From Fibrobacter sp. (GTDB lineage Bacteria > Fibrobacterota > Fibrobacteria > Fibrobacterales > Fibrobacteraceae), in contig JAFPWY010000011.1 of NCBI GenBank assembly GCA_017412605.1, positions 248,001 through 312,000 on the forward strand: a stretch of DNA of 64,000 nucleotides, written 5' to 3'. Within the stretch, counting starts at the first letter, position 1, and each line of letters begins with the position of its first letter. A program made the position numbers and the translations under genes. The notes below the pieces were generated by a model, which was given only the letters and a program-made list of their open reading frames with translations, did no database searches and had not been told where the DNA came from. Of this stretch, positions 50,080-60,098 are shown piece after piece.

Positions 50080-51567
50080 ATGAAAAGTCTGTATAAATTA
50101 TTCCTTGTCGGACTCGTTGCCTTTGGGGCTTCCTGCTCGAGTGACGATCCAAGTGTTGCCGGGGCGACCACGGAACCGAATACTTTGCAACAGGCGTCCA
50201 GTTCGAACGATTCAAACGATGTCGGGACAAATCCGGAACCAGATACTCCGTTTGTTGCGCAATTGACCGATGAGCAGAAAGCGATTCTTGTCAAAGCTTT
50301 CGGTTCTTATGTTGATTCTGGATCGTTTGTGTGGATGAATGACGATTCTGGTAGTTCCCCCGATACCAGCTATGAGGAAATTTTGAAACTGGCATATCCG
50401 TTCCATACAAAAGCCAGTGAATCTTTTATTCACCGTAGCAAAGATGACCGCATGGATTGCGATATTGCGGTTTTCCCGGAGGAATCTGGCGTTCAGGTAC
50501 GTGAGGCGTTTAACTCGAGTGTCACCTATGCCGGTTCACAAAAAATCAAGTCTGGTGTTTATGCCTCTAAACTTATTGATGTAGATGGCGTTCCCGTCAT
50601 TGTGAAAAGTGTTGGAAATGCCCGATACTGGGGATATAATGTCACTTGCTCTGAATATCTCAAACAGTTCGAGGAATCTTGCATTGAAGCCAACGGAGTC
50701 TTCAGGGATTTCGGGGATGGTTGCCGTGAATCGATTCTGAACCTGGCGTGTTCCATGCTTGCTCCGGAAGGAATGGATGCCGAAACCATCGTAGCTTCCT
50801 TTACCGAAGAATACCAGGGTGTATGTAAAGAGGATTCTATAAGATATGCGGCTTTTGAAGATGAAAACGGAGCAATTCAGGCATGCTCTGGTTATGGTAC
50901 CGTAGATCTAAGCGGTAATTCGTCTTCGTACTCCAGCTGTGGTCAGGTCGAGGATTCTTATGACTCGGTATCGGCCCGACTGAGCCAAGAATGGCGTAAT
51001 AGCTTGACGCGTACATTTGACGCTTACACGGCTCAGTTTAATGACTTTACTCCTGATACGATTAATGGCGGGGTATTTGGAATTGACTCGGGTGTGAGCT
51101 TGGTAAAGCGTAAATTTTACGAGGAATTGACGTTTAAGGACGGTCTTGCCTATAACACTTTCCCGAGTGCAGAAGTTGCAAGTTCGTATAAAGAAGAAGG
51201 TATTTACCCATTGCCCGATTCCCTGATTGGCGTGTTCTTCCCCGAAATTGCAAACCATGTGCGGAGTGGAACTGCTTATTGGGTTATTGTGCTAAAAGAT
51301 GTTGGCGCGAAGGGTCATGTTTTGCATGAAATCAGTCTGGAAGAAGTCCATGTCGTAGATATTCTAAAAAGTGGTGATTCATGCCCGGAAGATACAGCGG
51401 TTTATTATTCCACCTACTTGATTAAGGGATCTTCGGAGTGGGATGTGAGCGGAAAGCAGATCGTGAGGGAGCCTTACGTAAGTCCGCTCTGGAATTGCGA
51501 CAATCCGGAAAGTATGGAACAGATTGAACCGTATGGCGAGTGGATAAACACGAACGGGCTTATTTAG
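50080..51567 (+). CDS. lipoprotein paired with the TIGR02147 regulator
   Basis: 495 aa. The signal peptide ends GASC (Cys19), followed by a short Ser/Asp-rich linker. Two similar halves are suggested. Each has a DEQK/QEWR-type helix (LTDEQKAILVKAFGSYVD; LSQEWRNSLTRTFDAYTA) followed by strands and a hydrophobic PLPDSL or TYAGSQ segment. About six Cys residues in the middle may pair. I recognise no family. It starts 1 nt after the regulator stop with AAGGAGG at a proper distance. Its product is presumably exported and its expression tied to the regulator. Confidence 0.8.
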   Translation: MKSLYKLFLVGLVAFGASCSSDDPSVAGATTEPNTLQQASSSNDSNDVGTNPEPDTPFVAQLTDEQKAILVKAFGSYVDSGSFVWMNDDSGSSPDTSYEEILKLAYPFHTKASESFIHRSKDDRMDCDIAVFPEESGVQVREAFNSSVTYAGSQKIKSGVYASKLIDVDGVPVIVKSVGNARYWGYNVTCSEYLKQFEESCIEANGVFRDFGDGCRESILNLACSMLAPEGMDAETIVASFTEEYQGVCKEDSIRYAAFEDENGAIQACSGYGTVDLSGNSSSYSSCGQVEDSYDSVSARLSQEWRNSLTRTFDAYTAQFNDFTPDTINGGVFGIDSGVSLVKRKFYEELTFKDGLAYNTFPSAEVASSYKEEGIYPLPDSLIGVFFPEIANHVRSGTAYWVIVLKDVGAKGHVLHEISLEEVHVVDILKSGDSCPEDTAVYYSTYLIKGSSEWDVSGKQIVREPYVSPLWNCDNPESMEQIEPYGEWINTNGLI

Positions 51568-51592
51568 CGCATTGCCGTCCTTTTAATTTTTC

Positions 51593-51598
51593 TATCTT
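51593..51598 (+). promoter_or_regulatory. possible -10 box (TATCTT) of the isocitrate dehydrogenase gene
   Basis: TTTTTCTATCTTAG precedes the ATG at 51607 with 8 nt between box and start. A GGGG lies in the gap and could be a very close ribosome binding site. Confidence 0.3.
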
Positions 51599-51600
51599 AG

Positions 51601-53799
<2,199 letters not shown>

Positions 53800-53805
53800 T
53801 TGTTG

Positions 53806-53830
53806 CCCGGGGCCTTGGCCCCGGTGTTTT
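53806..53830 (+). terminator. terminator after icd
   Basis: CCGGGGCC, loop TT, GGCCCCGG, then TGTTTT. It overlaps the stop codon of the converging OLD-family gene. Confidence 0.75.
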
Positions 53831-55610
53831 ACGTCTTGCTGCCGTCGATAATCCAGCGGCAGAGTTCCTCGATGCTTTCGTAGTCGGGCAATGTGCGCGT
53901 GAAGTTCTGCGATTTGCTCCGCTCGATGAAGTTGTTCCAGACGTTTTCGTTCTTGCCGTCGAGCCCCAGGTGTTCTTCGATGGCGCCTTTTGTCCATACC
54001 CAGATTCCCTGGCTGCGCAGCTTGGCGTGGATGCTCTTGATGGGGCGTTCCGCTTCGGGCATCGCGGCCATCATGGCATAGGCCTTGGCGGCGGTGATGT
54101 TGCTGTGCTTGTTGACGGGCAGTCCGTTCACCAGGCGCAGGTGGTTGTGGAATGCAAGTTCACGGAAAAGGTTCCGGCACATCTTGATGTCGGGGTCGTT
54201 CGCTTCGAGGAAACCGTCTCGCGTGGCTGTGGTGAAGGCGTAGTCCAGGTCGACAATCGAGCGCGCCGGCATGTCCATGGCTTCGAGCACCTGCATGCTC
54301 TTACGAGTGTTGCTCACACCGCCCTGGCGTACGAGGGCGCACTTGATGAGCGCGAAGGATTGCCCGGTAATGCGCTCGAAAAGGGCCGGCAGCACGCGCC
54401 ATTCGGTCTTGCCTTCGGTCAGCAAAACATAGTCGGCAAAAAGGAGCTCGTTGCTGTTCGATAAGCTGAACAGCATCTGGAGCTGGCTTGGAGCGTCCTG
54501 GATGACTTGGCGGACGGCATCTTCCATTCGCTTGCGCATGAACGTGCCGCGATCCTTGTTCTTGCGGATAAGGAGGGACGTACTCACGTCTTCGCTGGTG
54601 ACCATCTGCGCGGAATGGGTGGCGAACACCACCTGATAGCCTTCGTTGGAAAGGTTCTTGAGCGCGACGCGCACGAGTTCCACCGCCTGCGGGTGCAGGT
54701 ACAGCTCGGGCGAGTCGATGAGCAGCATGGTGCGGCTCAGGTAATGGTTGTTGTGGTGCTTCTTGATTTCGGCAAGGTAGCGGATGAGCGCCATCTGGAT
54801 GGCTCGCTGCGATCCGGCTCCCATCCTGGATATGTCGCGCTGGAAACCGTCGTCTTCGTCGATGACCTTGATGGTGGCTGTCTTGAGGAACGTCTCGAGC
54901 GTGGGGATGGGAATGTCGAGCTCAACGTGGACGCTCGGGAAAAGCGGCCTCAGTGCCGTATTTACGTCCTTGTCGAATGCCTTGAGTTCTTCGGCACGTT
55001 CGTCGCTGCCCGGCGAAAGGATTTCGCTGAACTGTGCGAGAACGTCGTTGAGTTCGCCTCCGTATCGGCGTTCCAGCGGCTTGAATATTTCATGCAGGAG
55101 CTTGGTGAATGCGCGGTTGCCTTCGAAGTCCCAGATGGCGATGGATTCGGGGAACATGCGGTTGAATGCGCAGACAAACTTCTCGTTGACGCGCACCCAT
55201 TCCTTGTTGTTCTTGCCGCTGCCTCGCTTGTTGGGCGGAACGTATGCCCAGAGCTCTATGTTGTCAGGAAGTTCTCCTGGAATCCGCTGCACCTTCTTGA
55301 TGCGCATTGCGTAACCGCTGACGAACGGTCGCACTTCCTGTGCCTTCTCTTCGCCCAACCGGTTCAGGATCTGGTCGGTAATTCCGTCAAAGTACCCTTC
55401 CACCTCTACGGAACGGTTCGGGTCGTCGAAGTAGGAAATGTCCAGCGAAAAATGGGCCAGTAGCCAGCGGATGCCCATGAGGATGTTCGTCTTTCCGGCG
55501 TTGTTGTAGCCGATAAGTGCTGTAAAACTGCTAAGAGGAAAGGTCTCGTTTTGGATGGAACGAAGGTTCGAGATGGTAATGTGCGATAGTCTGAGTGCTG
55601 GCGGTTGCAT
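53829..55610 (-). CDS. OLD-family ATPase/TOPRIM nuclease
   Basis: 593 aa. The N-terminal ABC-type ATPase has a Walker A (GYNNAGKT, residues 34-41), a Walker B (LLIDSPELYLHP) and an H-motif (FATHSAQM). A TOPRIM domain starts at about 395 with LLTEGKTEW, and DLDYAF supplies the acidic pair. This is the architecture of overcoming-lysogenization-defect (OLD) nucleases, including GajA. No helicase partner (GajB type) or reverse transcriptase is adjacent, so it is best viewed as a class 1 (stand-alone) OLD protein. It may serve in DNA repair or phage defence; the sequence cannot decide. The start at 55610 is taken at the first Met before the conserved ITISNLRSI strand. Confidence 0.88.
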   Translation of the reverse strand: MQPPALRLSHITISNLRSIQNETFPLSSFTALIGYNNAGKTNILMGIRWLLAHFSLDISYFDDPNRSVEVEGYFDGITDQILNRLGEEKAQEVRPFVSGYAMRIKKVQRIPGELPDNIELWAYVPPNKRGSGKNNKEWVRVNEKFVCAFNRMFPESIAIWDFEGNRAFTKLLHEIFKPLERRYGGELNDVLAQFSEILSPGSDERAEELKAFDKDVNTALRPLFPSVHVELDIPIPTLETFLKTATIKVIDEDDGFQRDISRMGAGSQRAIQMALIRYLAEIKKHHNNHYLSRTMLLIDSPELYLHPQAVELVRVALKNLSNEGYQVVFATHSAQMVTSEDVSTSLLIRKNKDRGTFMRKRMEDAVRQVIQDAPSQLQMLFSLSNSNELLFADYVLLTEGKTEWRVLPALFERITGQSFALIKCALVRQGGVSNTRKSMQVLEAMDMPARSIVDLDYAFTTATRDGFLEANDPDIKMCRNLFRELAFHNHLRLVNGLPVNKHSNITAAKAYAMMAAMPEAERPIKSIHAKLRSQGIWVWTKGAIEEHLGLDGKNENVWNNFIERSKSQNFTRTLPDYESIEELCRWIIDGSKT

Positions 55611-55705
55611 AACCTGAATGTATAAAAAAACAAAAGCGGATGCTTCGAAATTCGTGTTTTTTTGGGAAAAGTTGAGATAAATCAAGCGGAAATCCAGCTT
55701 TTAAG

Positions 55706-55736
55706 CGTTTTTGTGTTTTTTTTATCACAAAAAACG
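55706..55736. promoter_or_regulatory. inverted repeat in the region between OLD and GH10 genes
   Basis: CGTTTTTGTG and CACAAAAAACG form an imperfect inverted repeat (one extra A) around a T-rich centre. It lies 90 nt before the first GH10 start codon and 96 nt before the OLD start, so it could influence either. Confidence 0.4.
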
Positions 55737-55825
55737 ATGAAATTGGGCAAAGAACGCCTTTTTTGTTAAAAAAAAGACTATTCTTTACTCATAAACTTTA
55801 AACTAATACCATAAGGGTTGGAAAG

Positions 55826-57307
55826 ATGAAATATTCTAAAATCATGCTCGGAGCGGCGCTGATTGGTGCGACGGCTTCTACAATTTTTGCACAGGAGACT
55901 CTCCGCAGTTTGGCCGAAGAAAGGGGCCGTTATATCGGAGCCATCCTGAACAGCGAATGGTTCAATAACGCCATCGAATCGCAGTTCGAGGAAATACACA
56001 AGACGCAGTTCAATGCGGTCGTCGCTGAAAACGAAATGAAGTTCGATGCGACGGAGCCCAACAAAGGCCAGTTCAGCTACGCCAAGGGCGATAAGATGGT
56101 TACCTATGCCAAGGCAAACAAGATGCGCGTCCGTGGCCATGCCCTCGCTTGGCACAGCCAGGTTCCCGGCTGGGTGAACAATATTCGCGACAAGAAACAG
56201 CTTCTTGACGTTCTTAAGAACCATATCGACAATGTTGTCGGGCACTGGAAGGGCGAAGTCGCCGAATGGGACGTGGTGAACGAAGCTATCAACGACGATA
56301 ACAACCACGGTTGGCGTTCCAACGGCTCTGTCTGGTTCCAGACGATTGGTGCCGAATTCCTCGACTCCGCTTTCGTGTGGGCTCATGCTGCCGACCCGGA
56401 TGCCGAACTCTGCTATAACGACTACGCTATCGAATGGGGTCTCGGCCAGGGCAGCAAGGCTGGCTTCGTGGTGGATCAGGTCAAGCGCTGGAAGCAGAAT
56501 AACATTCCTATCACTTGTGTGGGTACGCAGACCCATATCGAAATTTCCCACGAAACGACTCCGCAGAACGTTCGCGCTCTTGCCAAGGCTCTTGCCGAGC
56601 ATGATGTCGTCTTGAACATCACCGAACTGGATGTCGGTTTCCCGCAAGGTTCCGCCGGTAGCTTGGGGGCTTCCGATTATGCCAAGCAGGGCCATCTCTA
56701 TCGCCAGTTCATGGACGTGTTCCTCGAAGAACCGAACATGGGTGAATTCATGATTTGGGGTGTGACCGACGCTCACAGCTGGCTCGATGGTCAGCAGGGC
56801 AAGACACAGGGCCTCATTTACGACAAACAGTACAAGGCGAAGCCGGCCTACGACAGCCTTATCGCAAGCCTCAAGGCTCACCCTGCTTCGGAGGTGAAGT
56901 CTCCGTATAAGTCCGCTGCAACGCCGGATACCACGGTCCAGGATACGACAACTCAGGATACTTCGGCTCATGATACGACCGCCGTTCAGGACACGACTGT
57001 TAAAGACACTACAACTCAGGATACGGTTGCCACTCCGGGCCCTGTTGTGAGCGATACGGGCAATGTCGGTATCCGTCGTGGCTCTGCGACATTGACGGAA
57101 GTCCGCATGAACCTCGTTGGTCGTACGCTGTCCATTGTGGGTGCTTCGAATGCGAAGGTCCAGGTCTTCGATATGCGTGGCCGCCCGGTCTATAGTGCCG
57201 TTACGAGCAAGGGCTCTGTCGATCTTTCCGCAATTTCTGACGGCCTGTATGTCGTCCGCGTCAAGGTCGGTTCGAAGACCCTGGAACGCCGCGTGGCGCT
57301 TCGATAA
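55826..57307 (+). CDS. secreted GH10 endo-beta-1,4-xylanase (copy 1)
   Basis: 493 aa. It cleaves beta-1,4-xylan. The signal peptide is cut near IFA-QET. The GH10 barrel spans about 25-355: GHALAWHSQVPGW, the acid/base E153 in WDVVNEA, and the nucleophile E267 in ITELDVG. WGVTDAHSWLDG closes the barrel. A linker of repeated QDTTxQDT units (about 372-412) leads to a 75-residue C-terminal beta domain (VQVFDMRGRPVY, GLYVVRV, RRVALR) of the T9SS sorting type. The next gene is a close paralog, separated by a terminator. Both are expected outside the cell, complementing the GH9 enzyme at 4795. Confidence 0.96.
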   Translation: MKYSKIMLGAALIGATASTIFAQETLRSLAEERGRYIGAILNSEWFNNAIESQFEEIHKTQFNAVVAENEMKFDATEPNKGQFSYAKGDKMVTYAKANKMRVRGHALAWHSQVPGWVNNIRDKKQLLDVLKNHIDNVVGHWKGEVAEWDVVNEAINDDNNHGWRSNGSVWFQTIGAEFLDSAFVWAHAADPDAELCYNDYAIEWGLGQGSKAGFVVDQVKRWKQNNIPITCVGTQTHIEISHETTPQNVRALAKALAEHDVVLNITELDVGFPQGSAGSLGASDYAKQGHLYRQFMDVFLEEPNMGEFMIWGVTDAHSWLDGQQGKTQGLIYDKQYKAKPAYDSLIASLKAHPASEVKSPYKSAATPDTTVQDTTTQDTSAHDTTAVQDTTVKDTTTQDTVATPGPVVSDTGNVGIRRGSATLTEVRMNLVGRTLSIVGASNAKVQVFDMRGRPVYSAVTSKGSVDLSAISDGLYVVRVKVGSKTLERRVALR

Positions 57308-57332
57308 TAGTTCTCTCTCTTTTCATTGGCTG

Positions 57333-57361
57333 AAATGGCGGGTTTTTACCCGCCATTTTTG
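57333..57361 (+). terminator. terminator after GH10 copy 1
   Basis: AAATGGCGGGT, loop TTTT, ACCCGCCATTT, then more T. An 11-bp perfect stem. Confidence 0.92.
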
Positions 57362-57521
57362 CGATAAATGCCGTTTTTATGCGAAAAGCGCTGTTTTGTC
57401 ATAGTGAGTTGTAAGAGTTTGCAACATTAAATAAAATTTAGCGTTGATATTGTCTCAACAGGAATTATTTTTAGTAAAAATGGTTTGGGTTGTAGAGTTA
57501 TCCACAATGAGGTTAAGGAAA

Positions 57522-59090
57522 ATGAAGATAACTCAACTTACACAAAAGGTAGTGCTTGCTGCTGCCTTAATTGGTATTGGCGCCTCTGCCGCCGGTGCCC
57601 AGGAAACCCTACGTAGCTTGGCCGAAGAACGTGGCCGCTACATTGGCGCAATCCTCAATTCTCAATGGTTTAGCGGCGGATTGCCGGCCGATTACGAAAA
57701 AATTCACAAGACGGAATTTAACGTCGTTGTTGCCGAAAACGAAATGAAATTCGACGCAACGGAGCCCAGCCAGGGCAATTTCAGCTTTGGCAATGGCGAC
57801 AAGATGGTCAACTACGCCAAACAGAACAACATGCGTGCCCGTGGTCATGCTCTTGCTTGGCACAGCCAGGTTCCGGGCTGGGTGAACAACCACCGCAACA
57901 AACAGGAACTTCTCGGTATCCTCAAAAACCACATCGACAAGACGGTTGGCCACTTCAAGGGCAAGATTGACGAATGGGATGTGGTGAACGAGGCTGTAAA
58001 CGACGACAATAATCACGGTTGGCGTAGCCGCGGCTCCGTCTGGTTCGAAACCATCGGCGCCGAGTTCCTGGATTCCGCCTTCGTTTGGGCGCACGCTGCC
58101 GACCCGGATGCAGAGCTCTGCTATAACGACTATGCCATTGAACAGGGAATTGGCCCTGGTTCCAAGGCGGGCTTCGTTCTTGAACAGGTCAAGCGCTGGG
58201 TCAAGGACGGCATTCCTATCACTTGCGTGGGATCCCAGACTCACGTCGAAGATGTCACGACTGCCAAGGAATTTATCGGCGCTCCTGATAGCCTCCGCCA
58301 TTTTGCTCAGGAACTCGCGAAGCTCGGTATCAAGTTGAACATCACTGAACTCGATGTCGGTTTCAAGAGCGGTGTAAACGTCAGTGCCGAAGATCTCGCT
58401 CGTCAGGGCCAGGTCTACCGCCAGTTTATGGATGTGTTCCTTGAAGAACCGAACATGGGCATTTATTTGATTTGGGGCATATCCGACAAGTGGAGCTGGC
58501 TTGGCAGCTTGAACAGGCAGAAAGGCCTTATCTATGATGATAACCTGAAGAAGAAACCCGCTTACGATAGTATCGTCGCTAGCTTCAAGGCTCACCCGCC
58601 TGAGACGGTGAAGAGCCCGTACAAAGAAAGCTTTGTTCCGGATACGACCAAGAAGGATTCCTCTGCAGCGACCGATAGTACGCAGAAGGCGGATTCCACG
58701 AAGACGACGACACCGGGTGATTCTACCAAACCCACGACACCAGGCGATTCTACTAAACCCACGACGCCGGGCGATTCCACTCAGGTTGCTGTTACTCCGG
58801 GGGATTCCTCTAAGGTCACGGCTCCGGCAGATTCGACGAAGGTGGGCGATGATACTCCCATTCAGGTGCGCAGGGTGAATGTCCCGCTTGGTATGAGTCT
58901 TTCTGGCCGTATGCTCAGCGTTACCGTAAGGGGAGCTTCTGTCGAGGTGTTCAACTTGCAGGGTCGTCCGGTGTTTAACGGCAAGGCCGTTGACGGAACA
59001 GTTTCCCTTGCCAATATGACCAGTGGTCTGTATGTGGTGCGCGTGAAGTCGGGCTCCAGCAGCCTCGTCCGCCGCGTCGTTCTCAAGTAA
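57522..59090 (+). CDS. secreted GH10 endo-beta-1,4-xylanase (copy 2)
   Basis: 522 aa, paralog of the preceding gene. Of four in-frame starts the ATG at 57522 is chosen. AAGGAA lies 4 nt upstream and it begins a clean signal peptide (cut near AGA-QET). The acid/base is E157 in WDVVNEA and the nucleophile E277 in ITELDVG. It has a small insertion near 243-258 (DVTTAKEFIGAPD) absent from copy 1. The linker is a TTPGDSTKP repeat (27-bp DNA units) rather than the QDTT repeat of copy 1. The C-terminal T9SS-like domain ends RRVVLK. The two copies arose by tandem duplication and then diverged in linker and surface loops. Confidence 0.95.
   Translation: MKITQLTQKVVLAAALIGIGASAAGAQETLRSLAEERGRYIGAILNSQWFSGGLPADYEKIHKTEFNVVVAENEMKFDATEPSQGNFSFGNGDKMVNYAKQNNMRARGHALAWHSQVPGWVNNHRNKQELLGILKNHIDKTVGHFKGKIDEWDVVNEAVNDDNNHGWRSRGSVWFETIGAEFLDSAFVWAHAADPDAELCYNDYAIEQGIGPGSKAGFVLEQVKRWVKDGIPITCVGSQTHVEDVTTAKEFIGAPDSLRHFAQELAKLGIKLNITELDVGFKSGVNVSAEDLARQGQVYRQFMDVFLEEPNMGIYLIWGISDKWSWLGSLNRQKGLIYDDNLKKKPAYDSIVASFKAHPPETVKSPYKESFVPDTTKKDSSAATDSTQKADSTKTTTPGDSTKPTTPGDSTKPTTPGDSTQVAVTPGDSSKVTAPADSTKVGDDTPIQVRRVNVPLGMSLSGRMLSVTVRGASVEVFNLQGRPVFNGKAVDGTVSLANMTSGLYVVRVKSGSSSLVRRVVLK
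58704..58790 (+). repeat. 27-bp tandem repeat in the GH10 copy 2 linker
   Basis: Three units encode TTPGDSTKP, followed by more distant DSTQV and DSSKV variants. Synonymous third-base differences separate the copies. Confidence 0.8.
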
Positions 59091-59114
59091 ATTATTCGAT
59101 TCATCTGAAAGAAA

Positions 59115-59148
59115 GGATTTCTTCCAAATGGGAGAAGTCCTTTTTTTT
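59115..59148 (+). terminator. terminator after GH10 copy 2
   Basis: GGATTTCTTCC, loop AAAT, GGGAGAAGTCC (11 bp with two G-T pairs), then T8. Confidence 0.9.
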
Positions 59149-59204
59149 ATGTTTTGTGTATATATTAATAAGGGGAGAAATTATAGCTGACGTTGGAGAA
59201 TCTT

Positions 59205-60002
59205 ATGCCTATCCGAATTTGCTATCGTAATATTGTCTTATGTATGGCTCTCGTTTTTTGGGTGGCTTGTAACGACGATTCAAGCAGTAATACTCCAGTT
59301 GAAATCAGTGCGCCCGACGAAGTTTCGTCCAGTTCCGAGGTTGTGACTGAAATATCGAGCAGTTCCAAAACTCAAGAGATCTTGAGTAGTTCCCAAAAAC
59401 AGGAATTGTCCTCTTCCAGTGTGGCTTCGAGCAGTTCCGAAATTTCTAGTTCCTCTGGAGTAAATGCTGATTATCCCTATACATTATGGCTCCATCCTTC
59501 GGTTCATTGCTGGGATACGACGTACATGAATCAAGTATCTTGCTCATCATTCCGTCCAGAATTGCAGATGGATAAATCGGACGTTCTGGCTGCCCTGCCT
59601 CCTAGTGGTGAATCGTTGCCTTCGTATTGTATGCCGGGATACTTATCTGTATATGTGTGTGAAAATAGAATGATATATCCCAAATACGACAAGTTTTCCT
59701 TAATTGGCGACACTATTGTACAGTGCTCGGCTGATAATTTGGACGGTGGATGTGAGCCTGCGGAAGATGCGTGTGCAAAAAAGATTGAAGATGCAGAGGC
59801 GAGTACGGAATATCCTTATATGTTGAAAAAGGATTTGTCCGTCAACTGCAAGGAAATGTACAAGATGGAATTGGATACGGGGGATGTTCTGTACTACAAT
59901 TGGCCTTATTCTGGTCGTTATGAATGGTTGCGGTGTACTTCGTATTATCTGTGCGAAGACGGGAATAGCTATGAATATGAAGATATGCTTCAGGAGGAAT
60001 AA
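59205..60002 (+). CDS. Ser-rich lipoprotein of unknown function
   Basis: 265 aa. The ATG at 59205, with GGAG upstream, is preferred over a TTG four codons earlier. The signal peptide ends WVAC (Cys22), a slightly atypical lipobox. A linker of repeated (E/I)SSSS(K/E) blocks covers about 25-85. The mature domain (about 90-265) has about nine Cys residues and two repeats opening YPY(T/M)L(W/K), so it may be a small disulfide-rich duplicated fold. No family recognised. It is flanked by terminators and follows the xylanase genes, but no functional tie can be shown. Confidence 0.8.
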   Translation: MPIRICYRNIVLCMALVFWVACNDDSSSNTPVEISAPDEVSSSSEVVTEISSSSKTQEILSSSQKQELSSSSVASSSSEISSSSGVNADYPYTLWLHPSVHCWDTTYMNQVSCSSFRPELQMDKSDVLAALPPSGESLPSYCMPGYLSVYVCENRMIYPKYDKFSLIGDTIVQCSADNLDGGCEPAEDACAKKIEDAEASTEYPYMLKKDLSVNCKEMYKMELDTGDVLYYNWPYSGRYEWLRCTSYYLCEDGNSYEYEDMLQEE

Positions 60003-60056
60003 GGCATCTGCACGCATAGAGCGACCGAGGAATAGTTGAAAGCGCGAATTTTCAGG

Positions 60057-60083
60057 AAAGGGACCCACAAGGGTTCCTTTTTT
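60057..60083 (+). terminator. terminator before nnrDE
   Basis: AAAGGGACCC, loop ACAA, GGGTTCCTTT (one G-T pair), then further T. Confidence 0.85.
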
Positions 60084-60098
60084 ATATAGATTAATGGC

